Below are positions 14,015 through 22,189 of a stretch of 64,000 nt of DNA, one piece after another (within the stretch, counting starts at the first letter, position 1; every line of letters starts with the position of its first letter). The notes beneath the pieces are model-generated. The model did not search any database, was not told the DNA's origin, and worked only from the letters and a program-made list of their open reading frames with translations. The stretch comes from Loxodes magnus. Lineage: Eukaryota; Ciliophora; Karyorelictea; Loxodida; Loxodidae. Position numbers and translations under genes: made by a program. Location: positions 1-64,000 of the forward strand of contig CAMPDV010000312.1 in NCBI GenBank assembly GCA_946699065.1. The letters are read 5' to 3'.

Positions 14015-14205
14015 CATTTTTTTCAAAATCCTTTTATATTTTAAAATTTTTTCTTAAAAAAATTTATTCCTTTTTTACCCTCTACTAATCCCGAAATCCG
14101 CCAACTTGTTCCGTCCCAACTCAGCCCTATAGTGTAAAACGCTGAGCAAAAAAAGGCTTTGACGTTTTTCGCCATTTTCAGCGCTTCTAGCTCATGAAAA
14201 TTAAT
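14015..14205. repeat. Dispersed ~190-bp repeat, copy 2
   Basis: Second copy of the element at 13,495-13,690. It keeps CTTGTTCCGTCC and GTGTAAAACGCTGAGC. Here CTCAGC and GCTGAG flank a 15-nt stretch and could form a six-pair stem, so the stem potential is kept although its sequence differs between copies. That fits a small structured RNA or a short transposon end, but neither can be assigned. Confidence 0.65.
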
Positions 14206-14317
14206 CTGCTACACATTAAATGCAGTACGTTAAATTTTTCCTATCGTAAAAACACATATTGCTACTTAAAAATAGTAACAAACGTAATTAAATTTTATAA
14301 CAAATTTAAAAAAACTT

Positions 14318-14720
14318 TGCGCTTACACGTAACTCAAAAATTTTTCTAAGACTATAATATAAAATTAAAAAATTTTTAGCTCTAGCACATAACTCGAAAA
14401 TTTTCCTAACACTTGAAAATTTAAATTATTTAGCTTAGTACATACTTCAAAAATTTTCCTAACGCCGGAAAAATTTAAATATTTTTACTCTAGTGCATAC
14501 CTCAAAAATTTTTTCTGTCTCTGAAAAATTTAAAATTTTTAGCTCTGGTACGTACTTCGAAAAAATTTCTAACACTAGAAAAATTTAAGATTTATTAACT
14601 CTGGTACATACCTCAAAAATTTTTTCTAACTCTGAAAAATTTAAAATTTTTAGCTCTGGTACATAACTCAAAAAATTTTCGAACACTTGAAAATTTTTAG
14701 TTACTCTAACACTTGATTTT
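14318..14720. repeat. Tandem array of ~55-bp palindromic units (about 7 copies)
   Basis: Units are variations on GCTCTGGTACATACCTC, then AAAAATTTTTTCTAAC, then TCTGAAAAATTTAAAATTTTTA. Unit starts lie near 14,320, 14,378, 14,432, 14,487, 14,541, 14,597 and 14,652. Each unit carries self-complementary AAAATTTT blocks on both sides of a CTAACxCT core, so each could fold as a hairpin. The array lies just past the 3' end of the minus-strand RING-WD40 gene. Confidence 0.75.
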
Positions 14721-14920
14721 AAAATTAAATTAAAAAAATTATTAATAAAAATAACTAAGTTCAGAAAAAAAAGACTTAGGAAAAATTACAAACTTTACAA
14801 ATTTTAAACTTTAGTTGTAATAATAATATTAAATGTAAGAACATACTTAATTAGAATAAAGACTTAGGAAAATTTAAATTCTTAAATGCAATAAAATTAA
14901 ATAGTTTAAATTCATAAAGA
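14721..14920. other. AT-rich 3' flank of the RING-WD40 gene
   Basis: No coding or RNA feature was recognised. Because all three stop codons are also sense codons here, the exact 3' end of the neighbouring minus-strand gene cannot be fixed, and part of this stretch may be its 3' UTR. Confidence 0.4.
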
Positions 14921-17511
14921 TCACCTGATGTATCTCTATTTTTCCTCCACACTCATTATAGTATTAACCATTTCACAATTCTAAAAACGCAATCCATAGT
15001 CAGCATATACTTTGCTCCAATCAGTCTAAAATAAATGTGGTGTGATAAATTTGAACTTACCTATTATTAGTTATTAGTATCTACTCCATTCAATAACCTT
15101 CCTATGTTCCATCTTCTAATGTTGTAATCTTTTGCTTAGTTATTCCAACGAGCTCCATTACTTGATACCAGTCATTAGTTGTCCCTAGATAATGATAAAC
15201 TACCCACACTGTCCGTATGACCCATAAGTACACAGATACACTATCCATTATTGATATTTCAGATTCTTAAGGTCTTGTCATGTGATCCAGATAAAATAAG
15301 CTTATTGTCCATTGAAAAAATAACTGATTCCACATGTGAAGTATGTCCCGAAAAGATCTTTGCACATTACTATGTCTTATAGTTCCATAGTCTCACCGTA
15401 TTATCATAACTTCCCGATACGATGAACTCTGAATCACTGGATATAGCCACAGCATATACATAACTAGTGTGACCACTCATGGTCTTACAGGTACCTGTCT
15501 TGACGTCCCATGGTATCACCGTATTATCATAACTTCCCGATACGATGAACTCTGAATCACTGGATATAGCCACAGATCATACATAACTAGGTTGACCACT
15601 CATGGTCTTACAGGTACCTGTCTTGACGTCCCATAGTCTCACCGTATTATCATTACTTCCCGATACGATGAACTCTGAATCACTGGATATAGCCACAGAT
15701 CATACATAACTAGGTTGACCACTCATGGTCTTACAGGTACCTGTCTTGACGTCCCATAGTCTCACCGTATTATCATAACTTCCCGATACGATGAACTCTG
15801 AATCACTGGATATTGCCACAGCATATGCATTACTAGTGTGACCACTCATGGTCTTACAGGTACCTGTCTTGATATTGTAGAGTCTGAGAGTTTTGTCAGA
15901 CGATCCAGATACTATTAAGTTAGCATCTGATGAGATGGCCACGGAAGTGACACGATTAGAGTGTCCAGTGTATATGTGTGGGTGTTCGGATGAGATTGAG
16001 GTAAGGTTAGCGTTTGCAAAATCGCAGTTTATAAATTTGGTATTGCGGAAGTTGGCGGTAGTTAGGTTGGAGTTTGAGAAATTGCAGGATGCGAATGTGG
16101 TGTCAGAGATGTCCGAGTTAATAAAATCAGTATTTGAGTAGTTTTAATTCACGAATTAGAAGTTCATGAAGTTCAATAAAGTTACACCGTTTGAAGCTGC
16201 TTACGATATTCCTTGTTGAGATCTACACAACTAGATTATCTAATATAACTTGACATGAATTTATTAGTCAGCTACTTATGGTAATTATAATAGAATTTAT
16301 ATTTAGTTAATCAAACCTGGCTTATTTAACGGATTGTTTTTCAAATTTTATATGTTGAAATTCTCTTCCTTTATCTAGTTTAGGAACTTATTTAAATTCT
16401 CGAACGTTAAATTTGAGAAATCTTATATTACGTACTTGATCAAGTTTTATTACTCTTAACATACTTAAATTACTTGGATTTCATTCTTGAAATCATTCTA
16501 TATATTCACTACTCTTTACTCTAATGCTTAAACTAACTCTCTGGTTTATATTATTTATTTTTCTTTTTATGATAGAACTAACTTAACTAAAGAATCTTTA
16601 ACTTGAATTTATTATTATTGCTATTATTAATCTATTACTTAATCTTAATTTTGGTTTTGATTATTTTAAGATTCTTATTTAATTTAACGATCATTATTTT
16701 TTGCACTTATCTAACCTTATTGTTAAACAACATGTTTTGATACTTAAAAACATCCTCTTATCACTTTAAATTGCTTGAAATACTTTTCTACTAACTAGTC
16801 TATCTTACTTAATGTTAAGAACTAACCATTGTCATTTTCTCTTAAATATGCAAACAGATTGAACATACATGTTTGAATATTATTTCTTAAAGTTTAAATG
16901 TCCATTTGTTGGTTCTACTCTCTCTTAAAATTTTCTATCTCTCGCAATATTTGCTAAAATTATTCATGAGCTTTACCATTTTATCCTTAGTTTTATTACT
17001 ACTAACTCGTCGCTAAGACCTATTACTATTACACTTGATTTGTGGCTTGAAGAGTAGATAAACGATTCAATAAATTCATTATTTTACTGTTACTAAGAGA
17101 AATTGAATTGATTAAAGTCTTAAATACTTACTGAACCGATAACGACTGTATATGTTTTATAAGCTGATCGCTGTCGTATATTATCTTTTTTATCATATGA
17201 AATTGATTCTATTTCTAATCATATTAGTACTATAACCACTTAAACTACTCATTGATTTGCACTTGATCAATTATCTCTTCTTATTGCTGCTATACTTCTT
17301 AATGAACATGCTCTTAAACTTGATACCCTTGTAACTCTTCAGGATTTATGTCATAGACTTAACGATGTACTTTGCATTTGATTTCTTAAGTAAATTAATA
17401 AACTGCTTTAAGACAAATTAAACATGAAATACAACCACATGGTATTTGCTTAGCTACTCTCTCGTCTTAATCGAATTGCTTTTTACAGTTTGGACACTGA
17501 TTGCTATCCAT
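14921..17511 (-). CDS. RING finger - coiled coil - pentapeptide - seven-blade WD40 protein
   Basis: Read with TAA/TAG as Gln and TGA as Trp, one frame runs from ATG at 17,511 to 15,061 (817 codons), plus a likely short last exon (15,025-14,921). Order: RING finger, residues 6-49, with C6-x2-C9, C25-x-C27-x2-C30-x2-C33 and C46-x2-H49; Gln/Lys/Glu-rich helical region to about 440; pentapeptide repeats about 447-506 (F or L every fifth residue); WD40 from residue 516. There are exactly seven blades, enough for a closed propeller. Blades 2-5 are near-identical to each other and to the giant array at 25-64 kb; blades 1, 6 and 7 are private. RING proteins of this layout (TRIM-like) are usually E3 ubiquitin ligases whose propeller binds the target; that role is inferred. 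The start is the first ATG ahead of the zinc ligands. I saw no frameshift, so it is probably functional. Confidence 0.88.
15026..15060 (-). other. Candidate 35-nt intron in the RING-WD40 gene
   Basis: On the minus strand the segment starts GTAAGTTC and ends TTTATTTTAG, matching GT-AG introns with a strong 5' site. It follows a TAA TAA TAG run. Joining its flanks keeps an open frame that reads protein-like (T-D-W-S-K-V-Y, then a helix-like stretch ending in E-E-K-Q-R-Y-I-R before a TGA at 14,921-14,923). The unspliced frame is also open under the reassigned code, so openness does not decide. The TAA TAA TAG run could instead be the real end of translation. Confidence 0.5.
15385..15872 (-). repeat. 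Four array-type WD40 blades inside the RING-WD40 gene
   Basis: This 488-bp stretch matches the 123-bp array family; at 15,385 and 15,872 identity with the array stops abruptly. Reading order (minus strand): S-N-A-Y-A blade with S-Y-D-N; Q-P-S-Y-V-W blade with S-N-D-N; Q-P-S-Y-V-W blade with S-Y-D-N and V-I-P-W; H-T-S-Y-V-Y blade with S-Y-D-N. The order of the first two, followed by another Q-P-S-Y-V-W blade, occurs in the array, for example at about 31,870-32,150. The two Trp here are TGA. The length is within 4 nt of four units, as expected if blades are exchanged in whole-unit steps. Confidence 0.9.
15995..16175 (-). other. Pentapeptide-repeat segment linking coiled coil and propeller
   Basis: Residues about 447-506 show the A/N-(D/N)-(L/F)-x-x rhythm: N-F-M-N-F, then N-T-D-F-I, N-S-D-I-S, T-T-F-A-S, C-N-F-S-N, S-N-L-T-T, A-N-F-R-N, T-K-F-I-N, C-D-F-A-N and A-N-L-T-S. 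Such repeats fold as a right-handed quadrilateral beta-helix. It directly precedes blade 1 (G-H-S-N-R-V). Confidence 0.85.
17362..17496 (-). other. RING-type zinc-finger segment of the RING-WD40 protein
   Basis: The ligand pattern is C-x2-C-x15-C-x-C-x2-C-x2-C-x12-C-x2-H, which fits the RING spacing rule. Two points depart from the commonest form: ligand 4 is Cys (motif P-C-G-C) where His is usual, and the last ligand is His. TAA and TAG lie within the segment as Gln (after F13, and before the E-I-K that precedes C46), so the finger is invisible in a standard translation. Confidence 0.8.
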
Positions 17512-17864
17512 TTATAAATATTAAAAGACAATTTAGTATATAGAAACTAATTATATTGAAATAAAAATTGATAAATTATTTTTATTATTTAAAAAAAAGA
17601 TTTAACATAAAAAAAATAAAAAATTTTAAAATAGAATTTTAAATATTAATAAGATACTCGAAATATTTTAGTATTATGAATTTAAAAAAAATTAAAAATT
17701 AAAACTTAAAGAAATATATAAAACTAAAATGTAAATAATTAAAAGTCAAATTCTAAAATATAATATAAGAATATTCTAAAAATATTATAATTAAGAAAAA
17801 AAAAATAAAGAAATATGATATCATAAAAAAAAATTCCAATATATAATTATAATATTTTAATGAC
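17512..17864. promoter_or_regulatory. AT-rich upstream region of the RING-WD40 gene
   Basis: About 350 bp of nearly pure A/T between the gene's ATG and the gag-like fragment. It must hold the promoter of the minus-strand gene, if the gene is expressed. I see no specific box that I can defend. Confidence 0.4.
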
Positions 17865-17880
17865 TTAAGTACAAAGAGAT
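17865..17880 (+). repeat. 16-bp direct repeat, left copy
   Basis: TTAAGTACAAAGAGAT, apart from the base before it, is found again at 18,706-18,721. The pair brackets the gag-like fragment and may be a target-site duplication or a transposon end. Confidence 0.6.
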
Positions 17881-18700
17881 GGTAAAAAAGATGGCGGAAT
17901 GGAACAAAGACTTTCTAGACTAAAAGGCTTCTCGTAGCTCCTTAGATCAATCTTTCCAGCTCTAATGAACTCCAACGAAGACAAAAAAGAAATAATATTG
18001 TAAAATCTCAGAAGAAAAATAATATCCATCCAAGATTTCAAAAAAAAAGATACACCTTTGAGCAACTTATGAACATAGATAAAAAGTCTCTTGTTTAAAT
18101 CATTTTTGATAACATTGATAAGGTAGAGAACCTCGAACATTACGTCATAAGTTTACAATAAGACTTATAAGATCATATCTAGGACGAGAGACCTCATAAT
18201 GAATTTGTGACCAAAGATGATATTAACAACAGATATTAAGAAATAGAATGCGATATAGTAAGAATTGATGAATAAATTGGAACAGATTTCTTAAAGTATG
18301 AAAACGCATTTTAATAAATAACGGAATTAAAAAAGAGACTAGGAAAATTAGAGGAATAAGATCTAAAAAGAACTAATGATTCAATGGTAATAGAAGAATA
18401 ACCTATGACGACAGAAAAAATTTTCAAGAAAAAATGTTATATATGCGGCAGTTTATTCCACTTATGAAAAAAATTGTAGGAGGAATTGGTAAATTAAAAA
18501 AAATATTTGGAAAGAACTGACAAATTTTTATCCTTCCTCGGATGGTTAGCTTTGAAGAAAAAAGAAAACTCCAAGACCATTCGGAAAGCTCGGAAGTGAA
18601 CTTGGGTGGAGACACCGGCGAGTTCGAGACCCTGTAAAAGGTAATGCAGGAAGTTATGGACCTATTAAGGAAACATTCCATTATCCATAAAATTTTTAAT
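17881..18700 (+). pseudogene. Broken gag/ORF1-like fragment with zinc-knuckle remnant
   Basis: Plus-strand reading with the reassigned code gives protein-like segments in successive frames. An N-terminal part contains M-E-Q-R-L-S-R-L-K-G-F; after a long A run near 18,045 the frame changes to E-Q-L-M-N-I-D-K-K-S-L-V and a long charged coiled-coil-like stretch rich in E/D/K/Q. Near 18,436 there is C-Y-I-C-G-S-L-F-H, the first three ligands of a CCHC knuckle, after which the frame changes again and continues to about 18,700. Coiled coil followed by a CCHC knuckle is the usual layout of LINE ORF1 and gag proteins. The last Cys ligand is missing. With at least two frame changes it is probably dead. 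It runs opposite to the LINEs at 20.5-25.1 kb. Confidence 0.5.
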
Positions 18701-18705
18701 TTAAT

Positions 18706-18721
18706 TTAAGTACAAAGAGAT
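18706..18721 (+). repeat. 16-bp direct repeat, right copy
   Basis: Second copy of TTAAGTACAAAGAGAT, 841 bp from the left copy. It is followed by an A-rich run on the plus strand, as would be expected just beyond an inserted retro-copy, but an A-rich context is common here. Confidence 0.6.
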
Positions 18722-19234
18722 AAAAAAAGAAAGAAAAATAAATAAAAATTATTATATATTGCGAATCACCTCTTTATCACTCAGCACTTTCGTAATTAAT
18801 ATTTAAAATTAAGAAAAATGTTTACATGTTTCTTGTTATAATTTTATTAATCCAATGAGATATATCACCTTCAATAAATGTGAAATATTCTTAATAAAGA
18901 TTATTCTCGACTCTTAACTTAGATGTACTTGTCTTCTTAAATAAAAAAATTTAGAAAAAAATAATTATTAAGTTGTAGTATGACCGTAAGTAAAACGTTT
19001 TTACATCTTGTGAGAATTCTTAAGAAAGTTAGGGTTATCTCTTCCTAACTTGTCCACTGTTTTTTGTGGTGACAATTTATTGTGAGAGATTACTTGTTAT
19101 GTAGTATACACTACACCAAATGTTCATTGATTATCCTGACAACTGACGACATTCATTTTTTTAATATAAATATTATTATGGAAATTTAACAAATTATAGC
19201 TATCAACAAAAACATATTAAAAATAAATTAATAT
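18722..19234. other. AT-rich stretch without recognised gene
   Basis: No motif, RNA gene or repeat was recognised on either strand. Confidence 0.4.
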
Positions 19235-19495
19235 ATGAAAATAATATTTGTATATATATTCGATGAGAAATTATTAAAAAAAATATATAAATTAAACAAA
19301 AAATGTTTTATAAAATCACAAAAAAAATTTATAAAACTTATATATTATAAGAATAAGAATGAAAATACTTTATTTATAACCACGTCATCTTTAAAAAAAA
19401 AAAAAATTCTTATTAAACTTAACAATAACTTCCCAATGAACCAGAAAAAAATGAAATGCTTCTTAAATATTCGAAACTTTAATATCAGAGACTAA
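19235..19495 (+). CDS. Doubtful small open frame
   Basis: An 86-codon frame starts at ATG and is Lys/Asn/Ile-rich, as any AT-rich random frame would be. Under the reassigned code the TAA at its end would be Gln and the frame would continue, so its length says nothing. No domain or motif was recognised. Kept only as a possible hypothetical gene. Confidence 0.12.
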   Translation: MKIIFVYIFDEKLLKKIYKLNKKCFIKSQKKFIKLIYYKNKNENTLFITTSSLKKKKILIKLNNNFPMNQKKMKCFLNIRNFNIRD

Positions 19496-19652
19496 GCTTA
19501 AAACATAAAAAATAACCAAATGTCACAAAAAGTCGAAGTAATTACAACTGAAAAAAAATATATAAATAAAAACAGATAGTTTAATTCATGTTTAACCTAA
19601 ATTAAGAATTTATAAAGACTAATAACTGATTAAATAAAATAAAATCGAGATA

Positions 19653-20021
19653 TTAACTATTAAAATTTAAATAGGGTGGAAAGCCCTTTCCTTCGGATGT
19701 TGCTTGGAGGTCCAGCAAGGCAAATAAAAAATAAGCGCAGATGGAGGATAAATCGGAGAAAGAGAAATCAATGACAAGAGAAAGACGATGTAACAAGCTG
19801 AAGAACTCTGAATGCCAGGAGGAAACTTTCTTCATTATAGGTCGGGGAAGTGTACCCGTAATTGCATATTGCATTCCTATGCTTTGGAAGGAAAAACTAC
19901 TGGGACGTACTGCAGGAAGAGAAAACAAGGACAGAGAGACATTAATTTTTTTTTCAACATTAAATAAAATTAATTTAAAGAGCTTCGCATCAACGAGAGT
20001 GCTACGCGCTCTATAATCCAA
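19653..20021. other. GC-richer island of unknown nature
   Basis: About 370 bp with clearly higher GC than its surroundings. It is open on both strands in the standard code (91 codons plus, 122 codons minus). A plus-strand alternative frame (about 19,812-19,940) has Cys/His spacing (G-K-C-T-R-N-C then Y-C-R-K) that hints at a zinc-binding element, but I cannot match it to a family. Its right edge is an A/T palindrome at 20,023-20,045 (TTTATTTAAATAAATAAA). It may be an exon remnant or a mobile-element internal region. Confidence 0.3.
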
Positions 20022-20045
20022 TTTATTTATTTAAATAAATAAATT

Positions 20046-20460
20046 AAAAAAATAACAATAAAACTTTACTTCCATTAAAGAAAATTAAATGCTTTTTGAA
20101 GTACTTCATAAGATCAAACCAACAACACTTAAAGCATGCAAACAAATCAGATAGAAATTAATATAAGACCACAAAAAAATAAAAATAAGCAAAAATTATA
20201 AACTCAAATGGCTACAATAGAGAAAAAACAGAAAAAATGATGATTGAAAAAGGAAATTATCAGAAATCTTAAAAGAAAAAGAAATAAACAATAAAAAATT
20301 AAATCTGTTTTAGATGATAAAAGGCATATAAATCGACAACATAAGAAAGTTATAAATGAAACGAAAAAAAATCGAAGTTTAAAAGTAATTAAAAAATAAG
20401 TGTAGAAATGAACAAGCGATTAAGATCAAAAAATCAAAAAAAAACTATAATTGCTGAAGA
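20046..20460. other. A-rich stretch, possible basic-protein remnant
   Basis: Strongly A-rich on the plus strand. One plus-strand frame reads as Lys/Asn/Gln-rich peptide with C-F-R-W-Q-K, faintly like the start of a zinc knuckle whose second Cys is lost. The evidence is too weak to call a gene. Confidence 0.2.
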
Positions 20461-20469
20461 AAGAGTTTA

Positions 20470-20506
20470 TGAATGAATGAATTAATTAACCAATCAATTA
20501 ATTTAT
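20470..20506. repeat. Tetranucleotide (ATTC/TTAA) tail beside LINE B
   Basis: GAATGAATGAATTAATTAAC and following AATTAATTT lie just past the 3' end of LINE B in its own orientation. LINEs without poly(A) often end in short tandem repeats; LINE A has a similar TTAA run at 21,757-21,775. Confidence 0.5.
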
Positions 20507-20509
20507 GTG

Positions 20510-21757
20510 GTTTCATCATAAATTAAGAGAAAATCAAAAGTAAGGGTATTCTTGGAAATTATCTTATCAGACCAGAATCTTCTAAATTTTCTTCCATTTA
20601 TTCTAATTTTTCTTCCAATAGATTCATTATATCCTAATCTGAATAATTAGATTCAATCTCCATCATTAGGTCTTTTTAAAACAGTAGAATTCTATTTCTA
20701 TCAATTACTTTTCCAACTCTTTCATTTGTCTTTAGATAGTTAAGCTATCTGTTAGTCTTTTCTGAGGGTATCGCAAGTTCCTTTCCACATTTTCTTAGAA
20801 TTGTTATAAAGTTGCTAAATAATATTTTTATTTTTGTCCTCTTGATAAATGATTATAAATTCAAATATGCTCATTGGATCCTGCTCTATAGTCTTTACCG
20901 TTTTTTTCTAATAAGGAAGAATTTTTTAAATATAACCCTATTTTATTTTCTTTTATATATCTTGCAGAAAATTTTTAATGTGACAATCTATTTCTTTTCT
21001 TTTGATTACTTGTAGAGTTCGTATCAGATTTTCGAATTTGTAATTTCCTCACACTATTTCTTCAAGCCTGAGTTTAAGAAGGCTTATTTTTATTAGTTAT
21101 TACTGATATTTACGTTCTCGATATTTTCTATTAACTATTCTCTTTCTTCTTTGTATTATCTGCAATCTTCTATTATATGGCCCTCATCTTCCTTTCTATA
21201 ATTGCAGAATTAGCATGCTTCAATCTCTATTAGATTTCTTTCTTTCATTGCCTATGCTGCTCCATTACATTTGGCCCGTTGCCTAAATAAGTATCATATT
21301 TCCTGTTTTCTGTGTTTGTTGAATCTTGGATAGTTTGGTATTCCTTGTATGAATTGTTCAATTAATTCAGTCTAATTTTTTGCAGGTGATCATATTCTAC
21401 ATTCGTGTAATGGAATTTACATCATTATGGAACTTTATCGCTTTTTATCATTAATTTTCCATCTATTCCTTTTCATTTTTCTTGTATTATTATTTCGTCA
21501 TTGAGCTGTAGTGCCTCCATTACCTTTCTTGAGTTATGTTTCAAATATATACTTATTCCTCTTTGTTAATTGACATATTCATCCATCCAATGTTGATTCT
21601 TAGTTTAGGAGTAATTTTCTTCTGAACATTAACATACGTTAACACATATAGTATTGTAGTTTAAGAAAATGCAGTTCATTCTCCAGGATTTCGTTTTATG
21701 CGCAAAAAGGTCCATCTATTACAGCTCTTAATGATCTAAGCTGCATGATTTCCAATT
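20510..21757 (-). pseudogene. LINE B: 3' part of a non-LTR retrotransposon ORF2
   Basis: Minus-strand translation with TAA/TAG as Gln and TGA as Trp yields the region downstream of a LINE reverse transcriptase. It opens with E-I-M-Q-L-R-S-L-R-A-V-I-D-G at about 21,755 and continues through a helical region (S-R-K-V-M-E-A-L-Q-L-N-D-E). A terminal zinc knuckle C-Q-F-C-x8-G-H-x5-C follows (about 21,210-21,155), then a long charged tail ending in E-E-K-L-E-Q-M-E-E-N-L-E-D near 20,545. At least two frame changes (about 21,500 and about 21,390) make it non-functional as read. Endonuclease and RT core are missing: 5' truncated, exactly where LINE A's tail begins. TGA again reads well as Trp (E-I-W-Y, S-K-I-W-Y, I-Q-W-A). 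Confidence 0.8.
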
Positions 21758-21775
21758 TATTAATTAATTAATTTA
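21757..21775. repeat. TTAA-type tail at the LINE A / LINE B junction
   Basis: TTATTAATTAATTAATTTAAA lies exactly between the end of LINE A and the first recognisable codons of LINE B. It is best explained as the 3' terminal repeat of LINE A. Confidence 0.5.
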
Positions 21776-22189
21776 AATATAATATTTTCAATATTTAAGA
21801 ATAGTGAGACATAGTTGCAATAGATATCGCTTAGACTATAAATATTAAAAATATGTTGAAAGATAAAAGTTTGCAAATGTCAATCAAGTTTCTTCTTGCT
21901 CTTTCACTATCATATATTTTTATTTATTTTCTTGATTAAATTTTTCTTTTTTTCCCTCTAGAAGCTCTTCTAACAACTCATCTTGTAGTTTAAACATTTC
22001 AAGACGCTTTTTGAGTAATTTGAAATTAAAATTTTTGATTAATTTGTCTATTTTAGGAATTTGATTTTTTGAAAGATGTTTGCTTATATAGTTTTAGTCA
22101 TAAAGAATTAGTTTCTTTTTGTCTTTTTCTTTAAGAGCTTTATGACTTTCGAATTCCTCAATAATATCTGCATAGTATTAGCATTCAAA

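Noticed and set aside
15893..16141. Plus-strand 82-codon ORF
   Set aside because: Antisense shadow of the pentapeptide and blade 1 region of the minus-strand RING-WD40 gene, which has recognisable domains.
17865..18140. Minus-strand 91-codon ORF
   Set aside because: Overlaps the gag-like plus-strand reading, has no motif, and open frames on either strand are uninformative here.
20812..21015. Plus-strand 67-codon hydrophobic ORF
   Set aside because: Antisense of the LINE B C-terminal region. Its hydrophobicity follows from reading the A-rich sense strand in reverse.
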